Positions 27,117-33,044 of a stretch of 33,044 nucleotides of DNA are shown here, in pieces; the stretch's first letter is position 1, and each line of letters starts with the position of its first letter. Position numbers and translations under genes: made by a program. This DNA is from CAYXDO01 sp964463485 (lineage in GTDB: Bacteria; Myxococcota; Kuafuiibacteriia; Kuafuiibacteriales; Kuafuiibacteriaceae): the NCBI GenBank assembly GCA_964463485.1, contig CAYXDO010000127.1, forward strand, positions 1 through 33,044, read 5' to 3'. Below the pieces are notes generated by a model, which made no database searches, was not told the origin of the DNA, and saw only the letters and a program-made list of their open reading frames with translations.

Positions 27117-28598
27117 ATGTCGCAGCCTGGTGGCTCCGCGGCGTATGCCTTGGTGCTCCTCGCGTGCTGCGGAGATCGACAGCTCACGGTTCCTCTCGGT
27201 GCGCTCGGCGAGGTCCCCACCTTCGCAGTACGGATCGAGAATCGGCGCGAGAGTATCGAGCGAATCGACTCGGACTCTTCGGTGCGCTGGTCGCTCTACC
27301 CAGGTGATTCGGTCCACCTGATCGCCGTCGACCCGTCCGTGGTGGCGCGCCAAACGCCATACTTCGACGAGCTCAGGGGCGACGAAGTCGAGCTCGTCCT
27401 CGACTCACCTCCAAGTTGCCTGGGTGGGGAGATTTCTCGCGATCGCACTCAGATTCTCCTCCCGGCGCCAGGCGAGCTCCGGCTGATTTCGGTGGACGAT
27501 TCTGGTGAAGGCTCCGCGCCGAAGTCACTGGCGGAGGTCCCTGACTTCGCAGGCCGGCTCGGCCTAAAGGTCCCCGCATCCTTCCGATCGTGCGCAGGCG
27601 ACCGGCCTTTCTCGGTGGAGCAAGTGGGTGCGCTCGCGCCCGACGGCCCCGCCGCCGAAGCGCTCGGACCCATGTCCGACATGCGAGGGCTCATCAACCT
27701 CGAGGACGGGCGCACCATCGCCATCACCTGGTTCGAGGCTGTGCTCATCGAACCCGATGGCCGAGTGCCCGACGACAGGGCGCACGTGCGTCCATTCAAC
27801 TCAGGGGCGGGGGAGATCTTCGGCGCGGCCATTCACCCTCCGGGCTCCGACGGAGCTCGAATCGTCACGGTCGTCGGATTCGGCGCGGACGGCAAGGGTG
27901 TGGCGCGCGATGTCGCACTCACAGAAACCGGATTCGAAGAGATTTCGACGGCTACCGTGGCTCCAACCGCGTTCCGAGGGGTCTACGTCGTGGATGATAC
28001 GACGTACTTGCTCGAAGAGCGCGGCCGGATCTGGAAGCGAGTAAGTCGCGGAGCGTTCCGAGTCCTCGGCACCGAGCTCAGTGAGATGTATCGTCTGGGG
28101 TCGACCGGGTCGGCGAACCGCCCTCACGTGGTCCTCGGCCGGGACGGCCACGCCTTCGAAGGGGACTTGGCGATCGAGCGATGGTGGGAGCTCGACAATC
28201 CGAAGACCATCGGCGTGAACCTGTGGGACTACGTCCGGCTCGCTGGAGACGAGGTGTGGCTCGGCGCGTCCAAGGGACTGATCTTTGGCCAACGCCCGGG
28301 ACAGGCGTGGTCACGCGTCAACCTTCGAGTGCCCTCAGATATCGAATCTTGCACGCCCCTCGATCAGTGCGGCTGGTCGGACCTGCCCTTGACGATCCAC
28401 TCGTTGACCGCTCTTGGCCGCGCACACGTCGTTGTCACCGTGGAAGGCTGCGATCACTTCGTCGTAGCTCGCGTGGCCGATCGATGCACGGTGGTCTCGG
28501 ACGTCGAGGCCACGAAGCTCAGCATCTCCGAGCAGGCGCGGGAAGGCGCAGCCCTCGTGGGAGGCTCCGGAGGGTCGATCTACCGAGTGACTGAGTAG
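27117..28598 (+). CDS. Predicted surface lipoprotein, paralogue C
   Basis: 493 residues from the ATG at MSQPGGS, which puts a signal ending LLAC at the N-terminus. The mature protein is beta-rich with strand patterns such as DVALTETGFEEISTATV and RPHVVLGRDGHAFEGDL, probably a propeller. Cysteines near the N-terminal third (PPSCLGG, FRSCAGD) and C-terminus (SCTPLDQCGW, VEGC, DRC) align with paralogue B at 23458-25002. Upstream in-frame sequence is arginine-rich and not part of the protein. No enzyme motif is seen and the function is unknown. Confidence 0.78.
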   Translation: MSQPGGSAAYALVLLACCGDRQLTVPLGALGEVPTFAVRIENRRESIERIDSDSSVRWSLYPGDSVHLIAVDPSVVARQTPYFDELRGDEVELVLDSPPSCLGGEISRDRTQILLPAPGELRLISVDDSGEGSAPKSLAEVPDFAGRLGLKVPASFRSCAGDRPFSVEQVGALAPDGPAAEALGPMSDMRGLINLEDGRTIAITWFEAVLIEPDGRVPDDRAHVRPFNSGAGEIFGAAIHPPGSDGARIVTVVGFGADGKGVARDVALTETGFEEISTATVAPTAFRGVYVVDDTTYLLEERGRIWKRVSRGAFRVLGTELSEMYRLGSTGSANRPHVVLGRDGHAFEGDLAIERWWELDNPKTIGVNLWDYVRLAGDEVWLGASKGLIFGQRPGQAWSRVNLRVPSDIESCTPLDQCGWSDLPLTIHSLTALGRAHVVVTVEGCDHFVVARVADRCTVVSDVEATKLSISEQAREGAALVGGSGGSIYRVTE

Positions 28599-28638
28599 CC
28601 CGATCGCGACCGAATTGAGGTGTCCACACGAAGGTCCG

Positions 28639-28676
28639 AAGGGCCGCTTGCCCCGGGACTAGCCGGGACGGCCCTT
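28639..28676 (+). terminator. Nested hairpin after lipoprotein gene
   Basis: AAGGGCCG (28639-28646) pairs perfectly with CGGCCCTT (28669-28676), and an inner stem CCCGG/CCGGG (28652-28656 with 28663-28667, loop GACTAG) sits inside. It starts 41 nt past the stop of the preceding gene. There is no T-run, so it may be a weak terminator or a structured leader for the next gene. Confidence 0.4.
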
Positions 28677-28802
28677 GGGTGAATGGGAAGGGGCGCTCGA
28701 TTCACGTACGACCAGATGGTTCGGATGACACCCAATCGATCGCCTCTGAGCTCCGGGTTTTCTCGGAGCCCCCGATTCTCTCGGAATCTGGTATCCAGAG
28801 TC

Positions 28803-30218
28803 ATGTCCGCACGCGCCGACCTCTTCGACCGCGCCTCACCAGTCGACCCGGCTGAGTTTCGACCAAAGTCGTCAACGCTCTTCAGAGACCGGCTCCACCG
28901 ATCGCCGGTGTCGCTGGGGTTGACCGCATGCCTGGCGTTGCTCGGTCTGTCAGGTTGCTCGGGTTGCGGAGAGGATCCGCAAGCGACGGGTGTGACGGGT
29001 TCGGACACTGGCGTCGCGACAGACTCCGGGTCGGTCGCGGACACGGGAGGCGTTGCCGACGCTGGAGTGCTCGTCGATTCGGGCCAAGTCATTGACTCTG
29101 GGTCGATACAAGACTCGGGAGTTGATACTGACTCAGGTGAGGTTGCCGACTCGGGTGACTCGGGAGATCTCGCTGACTCCGGAGAGGCCGCGGACTCCGG
29201 AGAGATCGCGGACTCCGGAGAGATCGCGGACTCCGGGGAGATCGCGGACTCGGGTGTGGTCGCTGATTCCGGAGACAACCCCGATTCCGGAGAATTCGCT
29301 GACTCGGGTGAGGTGCCGGACTCCGGGGACGCGGGTGAAGTGCAGGACTCCGGTGAGTTCGCCGATGCAAGCGCGGATCCGGACGCAAATGATCTCGACG
29401 GAGGATCATCGGACGCAGGCGACCCGCCGCGAGTATCATCGGCGAGCTTCACGCCAGTGATTTACGAGTCGTCGGGCCACCTCCTCTATCACGGCGTCGA
29501 TGACCATCGAATTTTCCGCTACTCGGTTTCGGATGGAGCGGTGACTGTCTTGGCCACAGACGTGTCCCCGGGCGCGCGGTATTTGCTCGGCATGGCGAAG
29601 GACCCGGTCGCGGGTACGCTGTACGTCGCCACGAGCTCCGGGGCCATCGCCTCAGTCGACCTGGCCACGGGCGCTTGGCAGGAGCTCGACACTCAGCTCA
29701 ACCTGACCGCTGCTCTGAGCTTGGCCTTCGCTCCGGCAGGCTTTGGGACTTTCGGCGGGCAGCTGCTGGCGCTCGAAACCGAAATCACCGCCCTGGACAG
29801 CAACCTGCTGGCGATCGACCTCACGAATCCGGCCACGCCCACGATGGTCGCCGACCTCGGCACGGTCTACTCGGACATGGCCTTCGCAGCGGACGGTACA
29901 CTCTGGGCGCTCGAGTACGACGGACGCGTCGTTCGAATTTCGGCAGACGGTGCGGTGACGTCCCTGGTGACCATCAACTCACCCACCGACATCGATGGAC
30001 TGGCCGTCGATGACGTTCGCGGGGTCCTTTATGTCGCGGACTCGACGGCGAACTTGCTTCGCTCCGTAGATCTGCAGACCGGCCAGGTCGCGAACCTGGC
30101 TTCGTTCGACTTCGACAACGGGCGCGCCGTGAACGGGTTGGCGTTCGACGGAGTGAGCACCTTGTATTTTCCGATCGGCGAAACCAGCCTCGTCATCGAG
30201 TCGTTCGTCGTCCCCTGA
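28803..30218 (+). CDS. Lipoprotein with DSG-repeat spacer and C-terminal propeller
   Basis: 471 residues from ATG 28803; the signal peptide (VSLGLTACLALLGLSGC) lies some 35 residues in, so a GTG at 28908 is an alternative start. After Cys52 comes a spacer of about 150 residues built of repeats such as ADSGEIADSGEI, including three near-identical 18-bp DNA units at 29202-29255, very acidic and serine-rich. The last 250 or so residues form a beta-propeller-like domain with NHL-style blades (GAIASVDLATGAWQEL, GVLYVADSTANLLRSVDLQTGQV). Such spacers hold a domain away from the membrane. Asp/Ser repeats could also bind Ca2+. The function is unknown. Confidence 0.85.
   Translation: MSARADLFDRASPVDPAEFRPKSSTLFRDRLHRSPVSLGLTACLALLGLSGCSGCGEDPQATGVTGSDTGVATDSGSVADTGGVADAGVLVDSGQVIDSGSIQDSGVDTDSGEVADSGDSGDLADSGEAADSGEIADSGEIADSGEIADSGVVADSGDNPDSGEFADSGEVPDSGDAGEVQDSGEFADASADPDANDLDGGSSDAGDPPRVSSASFTPVIYESSGHLLYHGVDDHRIFRYSVSDGAVTVLATDVSPGARYLLGMAKDPVAGTLYVATSSGAIASVDLATGAWQELDTQLNLTAALSLAFAPAGFGTFGGQLLALETEITALDSNLLAIDLTNPATPTMVADLGTVYSDMAFAADGTLWALEYDGRVVRISADGAVTSLVTINSPTDIDGLAVDDVRGVLYVADSTANLLRSVDLQTGQVANLASFDFDNGRAVNGLAFDGVSTLYFPIGETSLVIESFVVP
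29202..29255 (+). repeat. Three tandem 18-bp units in DSG spacer
   Basis: GAGATCGCGGACTCCGGA repeats three times with one or a few changes, encoding EIADSG. It is part of a longer run of degenerate DSG codons. Confidence 0.85.
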
Positions 30219-30296
30219 ACCACGCGCGGGCGCGAGGCCAACCTGGGACTTCGCGCCTGCGATCGTCGACAAGCGCTCGTTCGGAAGCTGGCTCCC

Positions 30297-30380
30297 AGCG
30301 AAAAAGGCTCACAGCGAAAAAGGCTCAGGGCGAAAAAATCATCGAACGAGTCCAGGGCGAAAAAATCATCGAACGAGTCC
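30297..30380. repeat. Compound tandem duplications
   Basis: Two 16-bp units (AGCGAAAAAGGCTCAC/G, 30297-30328) adjoin two identical 27-bp units (30327-30353 and 30354-30380, beginning AGGGCGAAAAAATCATCG). All share GCGAAAAA. They lie between convergent genes and end 30 nt before the hydrolase stop. Confidence 0.85.
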
Positions 30381-30409
30381 TGGAGCGATTCTCGCGAAAA
30401 TCGGAGTCG

Positions 30410-31246
30410 TCAAAAGTGGACTGGGGCACGTTCCGATGGGAGCAAACCGCGCTCGGCGAGGAGGCCTCGAATCGCGCTCCAGTACTCATCTCCTCTGGTC
30501 AAAGTCGCGTGTCCTCCGTCGAGCAGCACGAGCTTGGCGTGTTTGGCGGACCTACTCAGCGCCACGGCGTGATCCACGGGAATGAGTCGGTCGCTACGGC
30601 CGTGGACGATGAGCACGGGCAGGTCGAGCTCCGCGAGCGTCTTCTCCGACGGAAGCTCGTCGAGGATCAGGGCGCTTGGGATCAGGAATTTCCTCGCGAC
30701 CGCGGGGATGCTGCGGAAGGTCGATTCGAGCACCAAGGCGCGAGGTGGTCGCCTTCTCGAAAGCTCGGTGGCAAAGCCGCCACCCAGGGAGTATCCGTGA
30801 TACACTGTTTGCGCTCCTTCGAGCTCCGGTCGGCTGAGTGCGACCTCGACGAGCCTCTCCAGATCTTCCACGATCTTGGCGCTCGTGGGGCTCCCTTGGC
30901 TCTGCCCGTATCCTCGATATTCTGGGAGCAAAACGGAGCAACCGAGGGCCAAGTACTCTCGTGTCACGCGCGCGAGGTCTTGGATGGTCTCGCCATTGCC
31001 ATGAAAGAAGACCACGAGGGGACCGGAGACGGTGGAGCTCCTCGGAAACAGCCAAGCCCGTGAGTATCCCTGGTCGGTCTGAATCTGGAGCTCGACAGCG
31101 CCCCTTGGGGCAGCGACCGGCCGATTTCCTTCGAACGCCCTTGGGAAGACCACGCGACGTTGCAGGGCGAGCACTCCGACCGAGGCCACGGTGAGGACTG
31201 CGACGAGTATCCCGAACACGAGAGCTCCCTTCTGGCCGACGCTCAA
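30410..31246 (-). CDS. Membrane-anchored alpha/beta hydrolase
   Basis: 278 residues. A single N-terminal membrane helix (about 8-28) precedes an alpha/beta hydrolase domain of the BEM46/YqiA-like type. The oxyanion-hole motif is HGNGE (82-86), the nucleophile is Ser153 in GYSLGG, the acid is Asp219 in GRSD, and the base is His246 in GGHA. The catalytic triad is complete. The substrate is unknown; esterase, lipase or thioesterase are all possible. The start is the longest frame's TTG (31246), which is weakly supported; a GTG a few codons later is possible. The upstream region is shared with a PhoD-like gene in the opposite direction. Confidence 0.85.
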   Translation of the reverse strand: MSVGQKGALVFGILVAVLTVASVGVLALQRRVVFPRAFEGNRPVAAPRGAVELQIQTDQGYSRAWLFPRSSTVSGPLVVFFHGNGETIQDLARVTREYLALGCSVLLPEYRGYGQSQGSPTSAKIVEDLERLVEVALSRPELEGAQTVYHGYSLGGGFATELSRRRPPRALVLESTFRSIPAVARKFLIPSALILDELPSEKTLAELDLPVLIVHGRSDRLIPVDHAVALSRSAKHAKLVLLDGGHATLTRGDEYWSAIRGLLAERGLLPSERAPVHF

Positions 31247-31345
31247 GGTGGGTTCATTCCGACCGCTTCTCGCCGGAAGGTCAAGGCGCTCGTGCGACGT
31301 CGGGTGGCTTCCCCGTGGTGGCGTTTTGTGTCAACGGAAGTCTTC

Positions 31346-32839
31346 ATGGGTTCGGATCCGTCTCTCAGCCGTCGCACTCTGCTCGCTGGCGCCGGAGCGC
31401 TCGGCGCGTTGGCCGCGTGCCAAGACTCGGTCAGCGCCCTCGACGGCGGAGCCGACGCCCGGGTGGACGACGCGTTCGAGGGAGAGGCAGGAGAGGATGC
31501 GGCAGGCCAAGACTCGATGACGCTCGATGGCGGCGCGATCGACTCGGCGGACGATGCTGGGTCACTGCCGGACGCGGAGGGTTCGGACGGGCAGCTCTTT
31601 GACACCGACTCGGATGCGGGCAGGACCGACGCGGCCACCGACCCGCTCCTCACGCCCGAGGCGGATGGGTTCGATCTCGGGGTCGCCAGCGGCGACCCGA
31701 CGCCGGACGGGGCGATCTTGTGGGCTCACTACGAAGCTGGTCGCCTGCGCCTCGTGGTGTGGTCCGAGTCTCCTTTCGTGGAGGTCGCGAACCGTGTGGT
31801 GAGTCCGAGGGATGGGTTCTTTCATGAGCAAATCGACGGCCTGGAGCCTGGGCGCTGGTATCGTTATGCGTTCTTCTTGCTCTCGGGCGAAGGTCGTAGC
31901 CCGATCGGGCGGTTCCGGACGGCGCTCGCTTCCGACTCGCTCGAACCCGTATTATTGGGCGGCACGTCCTGTACCTACAACCTGTTGCCTCCCGAGACGC
32001 TCGAGCGCGCGGGGCGGCGGACGGACTTGGACTCCTTCCTGCTCCTCGGCGACACGACCTCGCTCGAGGAGTACCTCGACAAGTGGGCGCATAATCTCTC
32101 GAAGGTGGGTTGGCGGGCGATTCGCGCTGCGACCTCGGTGATAGCGACCTGGGACGATCACGAGGTCGACAACGACTGGGATCCGGAGAGGCTCGACCCT
32201 ACTCAGCTAGATGCGGCTCGAGAGGCTTTCTTCAAGAACTTGCCGGTTCGCCGGAACCCGGACGCTCCGAATCAAATTTGGAGAAAGTTTTCGTTCGGAC
32301 TCACCGCGGACGTGTTCGTGCTGGACTCGCGCTCGGAGCGGCTACCCTCGACGCGGGAGACTGAAAAAGCCCAGTATCTCTCCCGGGCGCAGCTCGAGTG
32401 GCTCGCTCGAGGACTGATCTCCAGTGAGGCGGTGTTCAAGGTGATCATGTCGTCGGTGCCGATCGCTGCCCTCCCGGCGATCTGGCTCTCTCCCTCGGAT
32501 CGCTGGGAAGGTTATGAGGCCCAACGTCGGGAGCTCCTGGAGTTGATCGAGCTGACCCCGGTCAGCGGCGTGGTGTTCGTGTCCGGGGATCTGCACGTCG
32601 CATTCACTGGGAGAGTAGCCCCCTCCGGACTCGGGAGCTCGACGCTGGAAGTCCTGGCCGGTCCTGGCGCCCAGATCATCAACCCTCTGTGGCGGTCGCT
32701 CGAGCCTCCGCAGTTCGACTTCGCCACGGGAGACAACAACTACGTGACGCTCGCGCTCGATCCGAGCGACCGGAGCTTGATTGCGACTTATCGTGACAAA
32801 GACGACGTGTTGATCGGTGAGCGCCGATACGTGTTGTAG
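31346..32839 (+). CDS. PhoD-like phosphoesterase, Tat-exported lipoprotein
   Basis: 497 residues. The N-terminus LSRRTLLAGAGALGALAAC is a Tat signal with a lipobox (Cys25). A spacer rich in D, G and A runs to about 100. The body has metallophosphoesterase motifs: LLLGDTTS with the metal-binding Asp, WDDHEVDNDW, and VFVSGDLHVAF, which fit the PhoD family (alkaline phosphatase D or phospholipase D of Streptomyces type). The family usually needs iron and calcium and cleaves phosphomonoesters or diesters. The LLGDTT motif differs from the more common GDYIYE. ATG at 31346 follows GGAAG. Confidence 0.88.
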   Translation: MGSDPSLSRRTLLAGAGALGALAACQDSVSALDGGADARVDDAFEGEAGEDAAGQDSMTLDGGAIDSADDAGSLPDAEGSDGQLFDTDSDAGRTDAATDPLLTPEADGFDLGVASGDPTPDGAILWAHYEAGRLRLVVWSESPFVEVANRVVSPRDGFFHEQIDGLEPGRWYRYAFFLLSGEGRSPIGRFRTALASDSLEPVLLGGTSCTYNLLPPETLERAGRRTDLDSFLLLGDTTSLEEYLDKWAHNLSKVGWRAIRAATSVIATWDDHEVDNDWDPERLDPTQLDAAREAFFKNLPVRRNPDAPNQIWRKFSFGLTADVFVLDSRSERLPSTRETEKAQYLSRAQLEWLARGLISSEAVFKVIMSSVPIAALPAIWLSPSDRWEGYEAQRRELLELIELTPVSGVVFVSGDLHVAFTGRVAPSGLGSSTLEVLAGPGAQIINPLWRSLEPPQFDFATGDNNYVTLALDPSDRSLIATYRDKDDVLIGERRYVL

Positions 32840-32981
32840 TGGGCGAGGCGGCGGCTTGCAGGCTGCGTTGTGCGTCTCCGAGGGCCTGAGTATGTCTGTC
32901 TGACCGTGGATACATCGAGGCTCCCTCTCTTGTGCAGTTGGACGTTCGGTCAGGCATTCGGTCCTACCTGGTTCTACGTCA

Positions 32982-33001
32982 TAACCCGGCCTAACCCGGC
33001 C
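32982..33001. repeat. Tandem TAACCCGGCC
   Basis: Two direct copies of TAACCCGGCC followed by a partial third (TAGCCGG), in the right-end 205-nt region that holds no recognisable gene. Confidence 0.6.
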
Positions 33002-33044
33002 TAGCCGGTACCATAGAAGATCGACAAGGCGGGGCTGGCGTTCG

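Noticed and set aside
26720..27220. Long N-terminal extension of the tautomerase
   Set aside because: The family needs Pro directly after the start Met, a ribosome-binding site precedes 26719, and the extension has no known domain. A short part (about 26930-27130) looks peptide-like but is not supported.

Overview
The window is high-GC (about two thirds G+C by eye) and reads like a draft contig from a myxobacterium-like member of the Myxococcota. The signs are: lipoproteins with Asp/Ser/Gly/Ala spacer regions behind the lipobox, a Ser/Thr kinase with a C-terminal PEGA-like domain, an NtrB/NtrC-type two-component pair, RCC1-type propellers, and dispersed low-complexity repeats. A block of exactly 100 N (23111-23210) inside a minisatellite marks a scaffold join. 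I saw no rRNA, tRNA, CRISPR array, insertion sequence or phage gene.

Layout. (1) 127-3181: a multicopper oxidase lipoprotein gene (-) diverges from a radical SAM/SPASM enzyme gene (+). The latter overlaps by 4 nt a 43-codon gene whose product carries two identical TDKPHCDGCG segments. This is the most interesting part of the window: it looks like a minimal RiPP cassette (precursor plus maturase). (2) 3702-6541: sensor kinase and sigma-54-activating response regulator, overlapping by 4 nt. (3) 6614-11789: a surface lipoprotein, a broken crp-like/PLD-like gene junction, and a 14-blade RCC1 lipoprotein. (4) 11831-15179: a pyruvate kinase with a beta-rich C-terminal domain in place of the usual one, and a Uma2-type nuclease with a coiled-coil tail. 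(5) 15232-21088: PrkA kinase, a transmembrane Ser/Thr kinase, a DUF444 (YeaH-like) VWA protein and a hypothetical protein. (6) 21238-23026: the housekeeping rplU-rpmA-obg cluster. It ends in a 13-bp tandem repeat array that has entered the obg stop codon. (7) 23458-26719: a leftward set of a lipoprotein, a helical repeat protein, a gamma-glutamylcyclotransferase-like protein and a tautomerase. (8) 27117-32839: two more lipoproteins, an alpha/beta hydrolase and a Tat-exported PhoD-like phosphoesterase.

How the genes fit together. Much of the window encodes envelope proteins: the multicopper oxidase, three related lipoproteins at 6614, 23458 and 27117, the RCC1 protein, the DSG-repeat propeller, and the PhoD-like enzyme. 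PrkA and DUF444 proteins are usual partners in a stress and nutrient-limitation module (yeaG-yeaH in enterobacteria). Here they face each other across a Ser/Thr kinase gene. The radical SAM enzyme and the Cys/His peptide are almost certainly co-translated. The neighbouring copper oxidase hints at a metal or redox theme, but that link is speculation.
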